This document shows, piece after piece, positions 7,729 to 16,354 of a stretch of DNA of 64,000 nucleotides. Both the position numbers and the translations under genes were made by a program. The stretch is taken from the NCBI GenBank assembly GCA_002386525.1, contig DGIS01000013.1, positions 232,980 through 296,979 on the forward strand, given 5' to 3'. Each line of letters begins with the position of its first letter. Position 1 is the stretch's first letter. This DNA is from Sphingobacterium sp. UBA4616. Lineage in GTDB: Bacteria; Bacteroidota; Bacteroidia; Sphingobacteriales; Sphingobacteriaceae. The notes under the pieces are model-generated. The model ran no database searches, was not told the origin of the DNA, and saw only the letters and a program-made list of their open reading frames with translations.

Positions 7729-8114
7729 AGAAAAGCTTAGTTTAAAGAATTTTTTGTTACAAATGCTGGGTTATCTACAGATTTTCCGCTGCCAATTTTC
7801 GATGTTCCAAAAGAAGACTAACTTGTAACTAACTCGAGCCTTTTTGCAGTGCTTGTTCAGTGCTCGTTCAGTGCTTACTCAGTGGTGATTCAGTGACGAG
7901 TGAACAAGCACTGAACCAGAACTGGTTAACAATTGTTCTAAGGCTGTGCTTAGGGGTAAATTGGTGTTAGGATATCTTCATTCTAATTGGTATCTTAGCC
8001 ATTTTTTGCCATGACATAGCCAACCGATTCGCACGCATTGCGGAATTTTTGGCTTTAAGGAATGCTGAGAAATATTAAAGTGACGAAGTCAACATAGGGC
8101 TGGATTAGGTATAT
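7729..8114. other. Intergenic region holding a short-repeat array
   Basis: There is no credible gene between the flavoprotein and the tRNA terminator. Apart from the 11-bp repeat array listed separately and a small AACCAG/CTGGTT palindrome just after it (about 7914-7927), I see nothing recognisable. Confidence 0.5.
7848..7912. repeat. Five 11-bp tandem repeats plus a terminal inverted copy
   Basis: Five consecutive 11-base units begin with AGTG: AGTGCTTGTTC, AGTGCTCGTTC, AGTGCTTACTC, AGTGGTGATTC and AGTGACGAGTG (7848-7902). The last unit runs into TGAACAAGCACT (7901-7912), the exact reverse complement of AGTGCTTGTTCA at 7848-7859. The block can therefore act as helically phased direct sites or fold into a hairpin. 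Confidence 0.85.
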
Positions 8115-8152
8115 TAAAAAAAGGAGACAATTTCTTTGAAATGTCTCCTTTT
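8115..8152 (-). terminator. Terminator downstream of tRNA-Arg
   Basis: On the minus strand an AAGGAGACA-type stem pairs with TGTCTCCTT, with AT-rich loop sequence and a run of seven Ts after the stem. It lies directly 3' of the tRNA gene. Confidence 0.85.
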
Positions 8153-8153
8153 G

Positions 8154-8225
8154 TGTTCCCGGCGGGGGTCGAACCCACATCGTCAGAACCGGAATCTGAA
8201 ATTCTATCCATTGAACTACGGGAAC
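8154..8225 (-). tRNA. tRNA-Arg (anticodon CCG)
   Basis: The minus-strand sequence folds as a cloverleaf. The acceptor arm GTTCCCG pairs with CGGGAAC, with discriminator A. The anticodon stem TCAGA/TCTGA encloses the loop TTCCGGT, giving anticodon CCG (Arg, codon CGG). The T arm GTGGG/CCCGC carries a TTCGACC loop. CCA is not encoded. A terminator follows at once. Confidence 0.95.
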
Positions 8226-8428
8226 GTCCCGCAAAGATATACTATTTTCTAGATCTAACAAATATCTTTACGATAAAATTGAAACTTTTAGCAGACAATT
8301 TTTAGCGATAATTAGCGCCGTTTTTTTGCTTCTAGATTTCAGCAGTTCCTCATTTTTTTAAGTCGGTGCTAATGATTTGTTTATGCATACTTCGGATCGG
8401 AAAAAGGTGACAGTTGACAGCAGGTTGG

Positions 8429-9331
8429 TTATGACCGTGGGTGGTATTGCGTGATTACGGAATGTAGGTAATCCTTATCTATATGCGTATATATTTCGGT
8501 AGTCGTGATACTTTCGTGTCCGAGCATGTCCTGTACAGCGCGCAAATCGGCACCGCCTTCCACCAAATGAGAGGCAAAACTATGGCGAAAGGTATGTGGG
8601 CTAATGTTTTTCTGTATGCCTATTTTTAGGGCAAGTTCTTTGATGATCAAAAATATCATGACCCGGGATAATGCAGCTCCTCGTCTGTTGAGAAATACAA
8701 TATCTTCATTTCCTGGTTTAATCTTGATGTGAGGCCTGATGGTTTCCAGGTAGATGCGGAGGTGTTTAATGGCATGTTGACCAATTGGTATGAGGCGTTC
8801 TTTGCTTCCCTTGCCTTCAACTTTGATAAATTCTACATCTAAAAATAGATTGGATAGTTTGAGTGTGGTAAGTTCCGAAACACGGAGGCCACATCCGTAT
8901 AAGATTTCGATGATAGTTTTATTTCGTTGGCCCTCGGATGAAGAGAGATCGATTGCAGAAATCAATTGATCGACCTCCTGTATACTTAAAACACTGGGCA
9001 GCTTGCGCGCCAAACGCGGTGCCTGAATAAGGTCTGTAGGATTGTTGCTGAATGCATGCTCAATGATCAAAAAGCTAAAAAAGGTTTTAAGTCCAGATAT
9101 CAATCTCGACTGCGTGAAAGGTGAAATATTGAATTGCTGCAGCCAAACCAAAAATTCCTGAATATTTTTTCTCGCTATGCTATTTAAAACCAAATGATTG
9201 TCTTCACAATAAATCTGAAATTTGGATACGTCATTTAAGTAAGCGTCAATAGAATTTGCACTTAAGCCTCTTTCGAACTTTAAGAATTGTTCGAATTCTT
9301 TTTTGATGACGTTCCAGTTTTTAAAATCCAT
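8429..9331 (-). CDS. xerD: Tyrosine recombinase XerD/XerC
   Basis: A 300-residue tyrosine recombinase, acting in chromosome dimer resolution at dif. It has an N-terminal SAM-like core-binding domain (FLKFERGLSANSIDAYLNDV) and a C-terminal catalytic domain. The catalytic set is visible: Arg in YGCGLRVSEL, Lys in VEGKGSKERL, HxxR in HTFRHSF, His in LGHESI and Tyr in TEIYTHI. I start at the ATG at 9331, not the upstream extension to 9415, because homologues begin near here and a TAATTTTG box lies just before it. Size and motifs suit the housekeeping enzyme; XerC versus XerD cannot be settled here. Confidence 0.85.
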   Translation of the reverse strand: MDFKNWNVIKKEFEQFLKFERGLSANSIDAYLNDVSKFQIYCEDNHLVLNSIARKNIQEFLVWLQQFNISPFTQSRLISGLKTFFSFLIIEHAFSNNPTDLIQAPRLARKLPSVLSIQEVDQLISAIDLSSSEGQRNKTIIEILYGCGLRVSELTTLKLSNLFLDVEFIKVEGKGSKERLIPIGQHAIKHLRIYLETIRPHIKIKPGNEDIVFLNRRGAALSRVMIFLIIKELALKIGIQKNISPHTFRHSFASHLVEGGADLRAVQDMLGHESITTTEIYTHIDKDYLHSVITQYHPRS

Positions 9332-9337
9332 TTGCAG

Positions 9338-9345
9338 CAAAATTA
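9338..9345 (-). promoter_or_regulatory. -7 box immediately upstream of xerD
   Basis: The minus strand reads TAATTTTG, 6 nt before the ATG at 9331. This predicts a leaderless or nearly leaderless mRNA. The -33 region is poor. Confidence 0.45.
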
Positions 9346-9571
9346 CAATTAACTGTCGTTCTTTTTGAAAGATATTCAGTATTTTTAGAGTGATTTCTAC
9401 CGATCCGAACCACATGCAGTAAAAGCAGCAGCAGTATGCTGTTCGATAAGGTGTTGGAGAATAATCGTAGTGATCTGTATTTTATGATTTATCGGAACAT
9501 TCATCTCCAGTTCCGTTTACCCTAATAGCAAACAATTGATAAAAATAACTGAAAAAAAAGAAATTTTTTCT

Positions 9572-12427
9572 ATGAAATTCATTAAACCATTAGCATTAGC
9601 TTTTCTGTTACCAGCTACCTTTTATGTAGCGGAAGCAACAATGCCAACCACGTTAACTGCGGAAGCGCGAGCGATTCTATCACAAGATAGTGTGGCTTTG
9701 AATCAGAAATTACCCTTCGATAATGAAGTGGTTACAGGTAAACTCAAAAATGGATTTACATACTTTATTCGTAAAAATAGCGAGCCGAAAGGCCGTGTTA
9801 CGATGTATTTGGGTATGAAAGCAGGCTCTATTCTGGAAAATGAAAAGCAACTGGGCTTAGCCCATTTTTTGGAGCACATGAATTTCAATGGTCTGAAGCA
9901 TTTTCCGAAAAACGAATTGGTCAATTATCTGCAAAAGGCCGGGGTTCGCTTTGGTTCGGATCTGAATGCCTACACCAGCTTTGACCAGACCGTTTACCAA
10001 TTGCCAATTCCTTCTGATGACCCTGAACTTTTGAAGAATGGTTTGCAAGTCATGCGCGACTGGGCCCAAGATGCACTATTGGATGCTGAGGAGATCGATA
10101 AAGAACGCGGAGTTATCTTAGAAGAGAAGCGCGGCGGGAGAGGAGTGCAACAACGTCTCCAAGATCAATATTTTCCAATGTTGCTGAATGGTTCGCTTTA
10201 TTCCAAACGCTTACCAATCGGTACGGAGGAGATACTTAAAACGTTTCCTTATTCGGAAATACGCCAGTTTCACCAAGACTGGTATCGTCCCGATTTGCAA
10301 GCTTTAATTATCGTAGGAGATATTGATCCTAAGGAAATGGAAGAACGGGTGAAGGTGTTGTTTGCCGATATGAAAATGCCCAAGAAAGCATTGGAGCGTA
10401 AAAAATACCGGGTAGACCTGCTAAACAAAAACCAGTTCTTAGCAATTTCAGATCCAGAGTTACCTTATACGGTGGCTCAGATTCTCATCAAAAGCGAAAA
10501 GGATAAAGTGGAAACCGTAGGAGATTACAGAAACGAACTTTTGAAAAGTGTTTTCAACAAGATGATCGCTGGGCGTTTTTCTGAATTGATGCAACAGCCG
10601 AATCCTCCTTTTATGCAAGCCGGTGGAAGTATTAGCGATTTTGTGGCCAACCTCAATACCTTTTCATTGTTGGTTGTGCCTAAGCCCGGGGAGCTCGAGT
10701 CGGGATTTAAAGCTATGTTAACCGAATTTGAGCGCATCCAAAAGTATGGTTTCACACAAACGGAGCTGAACCGTGCTATTGCAGATATGAAAAAAGGTAA
10801 TGAGATGTCTTTTATCGAACGCGATAAAAAGAAATCGGATAGCTATGTCAATCGTTATCTCAATTATTTTATCGATGGCGAACCTGCTTTAAGCAATGAA
10901 GATGCCTACCGTCTGACTAAGCAGCTGCTGCCGACTTTAAAACTGACTGAGGTCAACGGCTTGGTAAAAAAATATTATACCGATCTGAACCGCGATGTAT
11001 TGGTGATGGCGCCCGAAAAAGATAAAGCAACCTTGCCGACTGAATCTGCGGTAATGGGCTGGGTAAAAGCAGTTGAAGAGAGCCCCGTCACTGCTTATGA
11101 TGATAAAGTTTCTGATCTTCCGCTACTCTCAAAAGAACCCGTGAAAGGCAAGGTTGTATCGTCTAAAAATATTGATGCCGTTCAAGCAAAAGAATTGACA
11201 CTAAGTAACGGCGTAAAAGTGATCCTTAAGCCTACGAATTTTAAAAACGATGAGATCCAGATCATGGCGTATAGCCCGGGAGGAACCTCGCTCTATAACG
11301 ACGCCGATTACTTTTCGGCCGCCAATGCATCTTCTTTAATTGATGCCAGTGGTGTAGGGCAAATGAGCAACATTGAGCTCACAAAGTACCTTTCAGGAAA
11401 AGATGTTTCGATCTCTCCATACATCTCCGAACGTTATGAGGGTATTTCAGGTCGTACAGATAAAGAAGGTTTGAAGAACGCTTTTGAATTGATTTATGGT
11501 TATTTTACTGAACCTCGTTTAGATCAGGATATTTTCCAGAGTACAATGACCAGAGCGAAAGGATCTTTGGAAAATAGATTAAGCAACCCCAATAATGTGT
11601 TTTCCGACAAAGTGAAAGAAGTATTGTACGGTAATAATGTCCGTCGTCAAAATCCGACAGTCGAAATGATCAGCAAAATCGATAGGGACCGTGCGTTGGC
11701 AATTTATAAAGAACGCTTTGCGGATGCCTCTGATTTTGTGTTTACCATCGTAGGGTCGTTTGACGAGAATCAGATTAAGCCTTATTTAGAAACGTATCTC
11801 GCTTCGCTACCGATTCAAAAAAGAGGCGAAAGTTATAGAGATCTAAATATTGTGGAGCCAAGCAAAGGCGAACGCATAGTTGTTCACAAAGGCAAAGAAG
11901 AAAAGGCGAGCACACAATTGGCGTATTATGGAGACTATAGTTTTGGAGAGGCTGAAAATGTCAATATGGAAGCTTTAGAAAGTGTGTTGACGATCAAATT
12001 ACTTGAACGACTTCGTGAAAAAGAAGGTGGTGTCTATGGTGTAGGGGCTCAGGCAAATTTCAATAAGCTACCAAAACCCCGCTATGCTTTTTCTATTGGC
12101 TTTGGTTCAGCAGTTGATAAGACTGATGCCTTAATCGCTTCGGCATTGGATGAGGTCAAAAAGATTCAGGAACAAGGACCCGACAAAGGGGATCTGGAGA
12201 AATTTCTGGCAGAGCAACTGCGACAAAACGAGTTAAATCTTCGTGAAAATAGCTATTGGTTGAACTACATATCCAGTTCTTATCAGAATGATCTCGATCT
12301 TATGCGCTATACACGCAGGTTGGATAATTTGAAAAAGGTGACACCAAAGTCCGTACAGGATGTTGCAGGAAAATATTTGAAAAAGGATCGACTTTTTGAA
12401 TTTATTTTGATGCCGGATTCAAAATAA
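9572..12427 (+). CDS. M16-family zinc peptidase (pitrilysin type), exported
   Basis: A two-lobed M16 peptidase of about 951 residues. A signal peptide (MKFIKPLALAFLLPATF) starts at the ATG at 9572; the upstream TTG at 9536 would add 12 charged residues before the signal and is unlikely. The inverted zinc motif HFLEH is at residues 98-102 (H98, E101, H102), with the third-ligand Glu in the following ERGVILEEKRGG region. The C-terminal half is a second M16 domain without the HxxEH motif, as usual for this family. It probably degrades peptides in the periplasm. Monocistronic, with a terminator after the stop. Confidence 0.93.
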   Translation: MKFIKPLALAFLLPATFYVAEATMPTTLTAEARAILSQDSVALNQKLPFDNEVVTGKLKNGFTYFIRKNSEPKGRVTMYLGMKAGSILENEKQLGLAHFLEHMNFNGLKHFPKNELVNYLQKAGVRFGSDLNAYTSFDQTVYQLPIPSDDPELLKNGLQVMRDWAQDALLDAEEIDKERGVILEEKRGGRGVQQRLQDQYFPMLLNGSLYSKRLPIGTEEILKTFPYSEIRQFHQDWYRPDLQALIIVGDIDPKEMEERVKVLFADMKMPKKALERKKYRVDLLNKNQFLAISDPELPYTVAQILIKSEKDKVETVGDYRNELLKSVFNKMIAGRFSELMQQPNPPFMQAGGSISDFVANLNTFSLLVVPKPGELESGFKAMLTEFERIQKYGFTQTELNRAIADMKKGNEMSFIERDKKKSDSYVNRYLNYFIDGEPALSNEDAYRLTKQLLPTLKLTEVNGLVKKYYTDLNRDVLVMAPEKDKATLPTESAVMGWVKAVEESPVTAYDDKVSDLPLLSKEPVKGKVVSSKNIDAVQAKELTLSNGVKVILKPTNFKNDEIQIMAYSPGGTSLYNDADYFSAANASSLIDASGVGQMSNIELTKYLSGKDVSISPYISERYEGISGRTDKEGLKNAFELIYGYFTEPRLDQDIFQSTMTRAKGSLENRLSNPNNVFSDKVKEVLYGNNVRRQNPTVEMISKIDRDRALAIYKERFADASDFVFTIVGSFDENQIKPYLETYLASLPIQKRGESYRDLNIVEPSKGERIVVHKGKEEKASTQLAYYGDYSFGEAENVNMEALESVLTIKLLERLREKEGGVYGVGAQANFNKLPKPRYAFSIGFGSAVDKTDALIASALDEVKKIQEQGPDKGDLEKFLAEQLRQNELNLRENSYWLNYISSSYQNDLDLMRYTRRLDNLKKVTPKSVQDVAGKYLKKDRLFEFILMPDSK

Positions 12428-12436
12428 GAGGTACAT

Positions 12437-12466
12437 AAAAAATCCCAATCATTTCTGATTGGGATT
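12437..12466 (-). terminator. Terminator between the M16 peptidase and rpoD
   Basis: A perfect 11-bp stem (12441-12451 and 12456-12466) has a 4-nt loop. On the minus strand it is followed by six Ts, which suits rpoD. On the plus strand the T tract is weak and displaced. Confidence 0.85.
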
Positions 12467-12493
12467 GCCAAAATTTTTAATAAGTATCTCTTG

Positions 12494-13354
12494 TTAACCC
12501 AAGTAGGATTTTAAGATTTTGCTTCTTGAAGTGTGTCTCAAACGTTGAAGAGCTTTGTCTTTGATCTGACGAACGCGCTCACGTGTCAAACTGAATTTCT
12601 CTCCGATTTCCTCTAACGACAGTTGGTGATTGGAACCTAATCCAAAGAAAAGTACGATAATTTCACGTTCTCTTTCTGTTAATGTTGCCAATGATCGTTT
12701 GATTTCTTCGGATAGTGATTCATCGATCAAAGAACTGTCTGTGTCTGGATCATGGTTTTCCAGTACGTCCAAAAGTGTATTTTCTTCACCTTGAACAAAA
12801 GGAGCATCCATAGATACGTGACGCCCAGAGTTACTTAGGGTATCCGAAACTTTGTCTACCGTAGTTTCGAGAATATCCGCTAATTCTTCTGGAGACGGCT
12901 CTCGTTCGTATTCTTGTTCTAGTTTTGAGAAAGCCTTACTGATTTTGCTCAATGAACCAACTTGATTCAATGGCAGACGTACGATACGTGATTGTTCAGC
13001 AATTGCTTGAAGAATAGATTGGCGAATCCACCAAACCGCATAAGAAATAAATTTAAAACCCTTTGTTTCGTCAAAACGTTTAGCTGCTTTAATTAAGCCC
13101 AGGTTACCTTCGTTGATTAAATCACCTAAGGTTAAACCTTGATTTTGATATTGTTTTGCTACTGATACGACGAAACGAAGGTTGGTTTTAGTCAATTTTT
13201 CCAAGGCAACTTGGTCACCTTCACGGATGCGCTGTGCTAATTCAACTTCTTCTTCTGCTGTAATTAAGTCTACTTTACCAATTTCGTGTAAGTATTTGTC
13301 CAAAGACTGTGACTCACGATTGGTAATAGATTGTGTAATTTTGAGCTGTCTCAT
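12494..13354 (-). CDS. rpoD: Primary sigma factor RpoD/SigA, short Bacteroidota type
   Basis: A 286-residue sigma-70 factor. Region 1.2 (LDKYLHEIG), region 2 ([18 protein letters not shown] and [19 protein letters not shown]), region 3, and region 4 with the helix-turn-helix [25 protein letters not shown] are all present. It lacks the long acidic region 1.1 of proteobacterial RpoD, as is normal for Bacteroidota. That divergent factor recognises TTTG/TAnnTTTG promoters, which match those seen in this window. It directs housekeeping transcription. Confidence 0.95.
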   Translation of the reverse strand: MRQLKITQSITNRESQSLDKYLHEIGKVDLITAEEEVELAQRIREGDQVALEKLTKTNLRFVVSVAKQYQNQGLTLGDLINEGNLGLIKAAKRFDETKGFKFISYAVWWIRQSILQAIAEQSRIVRLPLNQVGSLSKISKAFSKLEQEYEREPSPEELADILETTVDKVSDTLSNSGRHVSMDAPFVQGEENTLLDVLENHDPDTDSSLIDESLSEEIKRSLATLTEREREIIVLFFGLGSNHQLSLEEIGEKFSLTRERVRQIKDKALQRLRHTSRSKILKSYLG

Positions 13355-13743
13355 TAATTTTTATTAATTCTCCTCTCTAAGAAATGTTTGCGAAAATACG
13401 AAAAATTTTTGAATTATTAATGGAAAATTGATTAACTAACCACTCATATCTAATGAGTTAGGTTTTTTTGATATGGAATTTAAAGCTATCAAAAACTATT
13501 CCATTTTAATGTTTTTTTTCTTATATTTACCACTAATCGTATTCAACTATTTGACTGCTAAAGCGCTAAAGGGTTTAATTTTTTTTCTTATTATTCGCAA
13601 TCTAACGGTCTGATAGTTGATTTATGTTCCAATTCATATTTTCGAAATTTATTTTAAAATGATAATTTTATGATAAAACAAAACTGTGTGTGTTTTTGTT
13701 TTAGTAAAGACATTAATAAATTTTAAAGAATAAAAATTATATT
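13355..13743. other. AT-rich intergenic region between rpoD and an XRE regulator
   Basis: This divergent region is very AT-rich. On the minus strand TATTTTCG, a near match to TAnnTTTG, lies about 35 nt before the rpoD start, and a purine-rich GAGAGGAG lies about 15 nt upstream of the ATG. I see no small gene, structured RNA or repeat. Confidence 0.4.
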
Positions 13744-13956
13744 ATGCCAATCTTAATTCACTTGGATAGAATAATGAAAGAGAAAAAGATGTCACTTAAT
13801 CAATTGAGTGACAAAGTCGGAATTACATTGTCTAATCTTTCAATCATTAAGAACCAAAAAGCAAAGGCATTGCGATTAGACACCCTTGAAGCGATATGCA
13901 AAGCATTAGACTGTCAGCCTGGTGATCTGCTGCAATACGATGATGGTGGGGACTAG
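13744..13956 (+). CDS. Small XRE-family (Cro/C1-type) DNA-binding protein
   Basis: A 70-residue protein that is essentially one helix-turn-helix domain: MSLNQLSDKVGITLSNLSIIK forms the recognition region and LEAICKALDCQPGDLLQY the C-terminal end, as in YozG-like HTH regulators. No sensor domain, toxin or phage gene is nearby, so it is probably a chromosomal regulator with an unknown target. It converges on fmt with only 5 bases between the stop codons. Confidence 0.85.
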   Translation: MPILIHLDRIMKEKKMSLNQLSDKVGITLSNLSIIKNQKAKALRLDTLEAICKALDCQPGDLLQYDDGGD

Positions 13957-13979
13957 AAAGGCTAAAATCGATAGCCTTT
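13957..13979. terminator. Short hairpin shared by the XRE gene and fmt ends
   Basis: AAAGGCTA (13957-13964) pairs with TAGCCTTT (13972-13979) around a 7-nt loop, overlapping the last codons of fmt. It may end both transcripts, though the T tracts are short. Confidence 0.45.
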
Positions 13980-14879
13980 TAGAAAATCCACTACATTCAT
14001 TCTTTTTTTGCCTTCCAGTTGAAGGTCAGAGATAATAAGGTAGCCGTCCTGAGTCGCAATTTTTAAGAAACTTTTTTTATCGGTGGCAAGTGTGCCCGGC
14101 ACTGTACCAGTATGGACAGTTTCTTTTTTCGCATCATAGATTTTTAATACCTTTTCATTTAGCAGCGTAAATGCAGCAGGGTAAGGGCTTAAGCCTCGGA
14201 TGAAGTTGTAGACAGTTTCTGTTGGTTGATCCCAATTTATTTTACAGTCTTCTTTAAAAATTTTTGGCGCATGTTTTAAAGGCCCTTCTGTTACAACGAC
14301 CTCTTGCGGCTGAGGCTGTAAAGTTCCTGCTTTTAATTGTTGGATAGTTTGAAGAAGCGTTTCTGCCCCCGCAACCATGAGCTTATCATGAAGATCGCCC
14401 GCATTATCGGTATCTTTGATCGTCACTTTTTTTGACAATAATATATTGCCGGTATCGATTTCGTGTTGTAGCAAGAAGGTAGTTACTCCGGATTCTTTCT
14501 CCCCATTTATAATTGCATGGTTAATGGGCGCAGCTCCTCTATACTGGGGTAGCAGAGAGGCGTGAACATTGATTGTTCCAAATTTAGGCATATTCCACAC
14601 AACCTCAGGAAGCATGCGAAAAGCAACTACAACCTGTAGGTCAGATTGGTAGCTCCTCAGTTCGTTTAAAAAAGATTCCTCGCGCAGCTTGACCGGCTGG
14701 AGAACTGGAATGTGATGTTGTTTAGCAAATATTTTTACGGCCGACTCGTGTATTTTTTGTCCACGTCCAGCAGGTTTGTCCGGAACCGTTACTACAGCTA
14801 CGACTTGTTCGCCAGATTGAATAAGTGCCTCAAGTGAAGCGACAGCAAAATCGGGAGTACCCATGAAAATAATACGCAT
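13962..14879 (-). CDS. fmt: Methionyl-tRNA formyltransferase
   Basis: A 305-residue enzyme that formylates Met-tRNA(fMet) with 10-formyl-THF for translation initiation. The N-terminal formyltransferase domain starts MRIIFMGTPDFAV and holds the active-site region NVHASLLPQYRGAAPINHAI near residues 108-127. The C-terminal OB-like domain follows NFIRGLSPYPAAF. Length is standard and the ATG start is clear. It is convergent with the XRE gene, whose stop lies 5 bases away. Confidence 0.97.
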   Translation of the reverse strand: MRIIFMGTPDFAVASLEALIQSGEQVVAVVTVPDKPAGRGQKIHESAVKIFAKQHHIPVLQPVKLREESFLNELRSYQSDLQVVVAFRMLPEVVWNMPKFGTINVHASLLPQYRGAAPINHAIINGEKESGVTTFLLQHEIDTGNILLSKKVTIKDTDNAGDLHDKLMVAGAETLLQTIQQLKAGTLQPQPQEVVVTEGPLKHAPKIFKEDCKINWDQPTETVYNFIRGLSPYPAAFTLLNEKVLKIYDAKKETVHTGTVPGTLATDKKSFLKIATQDGYLIISDLQLEGKKRMNVVDFLKGYRF

Positions 14880-14966
14880 AATATTTTTTTAAAACTCTTT
14901 AAACAGGTGTCGTAATGGATCCTGGAATGACCTGCTACAAAACACCTAATTATTTGTCATTTCAGT

Positions 14967-14995
14967 TTTGAGACTAACAAATTTTTATAACTTTG
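14967..14995 (+). promoter_or_regulatory. Promoter of the LolC/E-like gene
   Basis: TTTG at 14967-14970, 17 bases, then TAACTTTG at 14988-14995: a close match to the Bacteroidota consensus. The start codon lies 26 nt downstream. Confidence 0.75.
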
Positions 14996-15021
14996 CGAAG
15001 TTACATAAATATATTTAAAGC

Positions 15022-16239
15022 TTGAATTTTCCTTATTTTTTAGCAAATCGGATTGCATTTTCTGGCAAAAGAACGTTTTCAAAATTGATCGTTCGGGTAA
15101 CTATTGGTGCTATTGCTCTTGCAATTGCAGCGATAATTATCTCGATTGCAGTATTGCGCGGATTCAAAGACGAAATTATAAGTAAGCAAAGAAGCTTTTT
15201 TGCAGATGTATTGGTGCTACGTTACGACCTCAATAAATCGTACGAGAATGCCGCGATTTCGCTTACGCCAAAGCTTCAAAAGTCAATACTGGCTATTCCT
15301 GAAGTAAGTTCGATCAGTTCTTTTGCGACCAAGGCAGGGATTATTAATGTAAACAATGAGGTTGAAGGCGTAGTGCTTAAAGGTATCGATTCATTGTATA
15401 ATCAACAGCCCTTTCAGCGTATGTTGATTGAAGGGAATATGATAGACTTTAAATCGGACGATGCTGATAATCAGATTTTGGTATCCAAGTATCTTGCAGA
15501 TCGATTATTGTTGAACGTTGGTGATGATTTTATCATGTATTTCGTCCAAGACCCAATCCGTAAACGTAAATTTGTCATAAAAGGAATTTTTAATACGGGT
15601 TCTGAAGAGTTAGATAAGGTTTATGTGATCGGATCGCTCCATGTTATTCGCAAACTAAGTAACCTCGACGATCATGAAGTGGGCGGTTATGAGATTAGAA
15701 TTAAAGATTTTAGTCAGCTTGCACAGACAACCAGTAAGGTGGAAGATCTATTGCCTATCGATATGCAGGCCATCAATATTAAGGATCAGGTGCCGGATAT
15801 TTTTCAGTGGCTGGAATTGTTGGATATGAATACCAAGATCATTTTTATATTGATGACTGTAGTCGCTATCATTAATATGATCTCTGCACTGTTGATCACA
15901 ATCCTTGAGCGCACATCGATGATCGGTATTTTAAAAGCACTGGGCTATCACAATGCCGGAATTCGTCGGGTCTTCATGTATAGTGCACTTTACCTGATCG
16001 GTCTTGGATTATTAATTGGTAATCTGATCGGTTTGGGCTTTTACTTTTTCCAGGACTTTACCCACTTTTTTAAATTGGACGAGAAAACCTATTACATCTC
16101 CTATGTCGCTGTTAAGCTGCAGTGGTCTGATGTGATTTTAGTCAATTTGGCCGTTGTATTTATTGGGATGATTTCATTGTTCATTCCTTCTATGTTAATT
16201 ACCAAAATTAATCCAATTAAGGCAATTTCTTTTAAGTAG
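15022..16239 (+). CDS. LolC/LolE-type ABC transporter permease (FtsX family)
   Basis: A 405-residue inner-membrane permease of the MacB/FtsX family, most like the lipoprotein-releasing LolC/E subunits. One N-terminal transmembrane helix (about residues 25-48) is followed by a large periplasmic domain (about 50-270) and three C-terminal helices ending with FIPSMLITKINPIKAISFK. The N-terminus NFPYFLANRIAFSGKRTFSKL matches the family and dictates a TTG start at 15022, since no in-frame ATG fits. It would work with a LolD-like ATPase, which is not encoded next to it. Likely role: moving lipoproteins towards the outer membrane. Confidence 0.85.
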   Translation: MNFPYFLANRIAFSGKRTFSKLIVRVTIGAIALAIAAIIISIAVLRGFKDEIISKQRSFFADVLVLRYDLNKSYENAAISLTPKLQKSILAIPEVSSISSFATKAGIINVNNEVEGVVLKGIDSLYNQQPFQRMLIEGNMIDFKSDDADNQILVSKYLADRLLLNVGDDFIMYFVQDPIRKRKFVIKGIFNTGSEELDKVYVIGSLHVIRKLSNLDDHEVGGYEIRIKDFSQLAQTTSKVEDLLPIDMQAINIKDQVPDIFQWLELLDMNTKIIFILMTVVAIINMISALLITILERTSMIGILKALGYHNAGIRRVFMYSALYLIGLGLLIGNLIGLGFYFFQDFTHFFKLDEKTYYISYVAVKLQWSDVILVNLAVVFIGMISLFIPSMLITKINPIKAISFK

Positions 16240-16354
16240 CACTGTTTTTAGACATCGCATTCTAAAAAAAATCGTATTTTTAGTGCTGTTAACTATTTTT
16301 CGAGCTGTATAGAAAAATAAGTAGTTATGTTTTACGGTTAGTATACAAGCACTT

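Noticed and set aside
8154..9331. A tyrosine recombinase about 200 bases from a tRNA gene, as in integrated elements
   Set aside because: The recombinase has housekeeping XerD size and motifs, the tRNA 3' end is not duplicated, and no cargo or phage genes are present.
9332..9415. A 28-residue N-terminal extension of XerD
   Set aside because: It would run through the promoter box and is not typical of the family; the ATG at 9331 is the better start.
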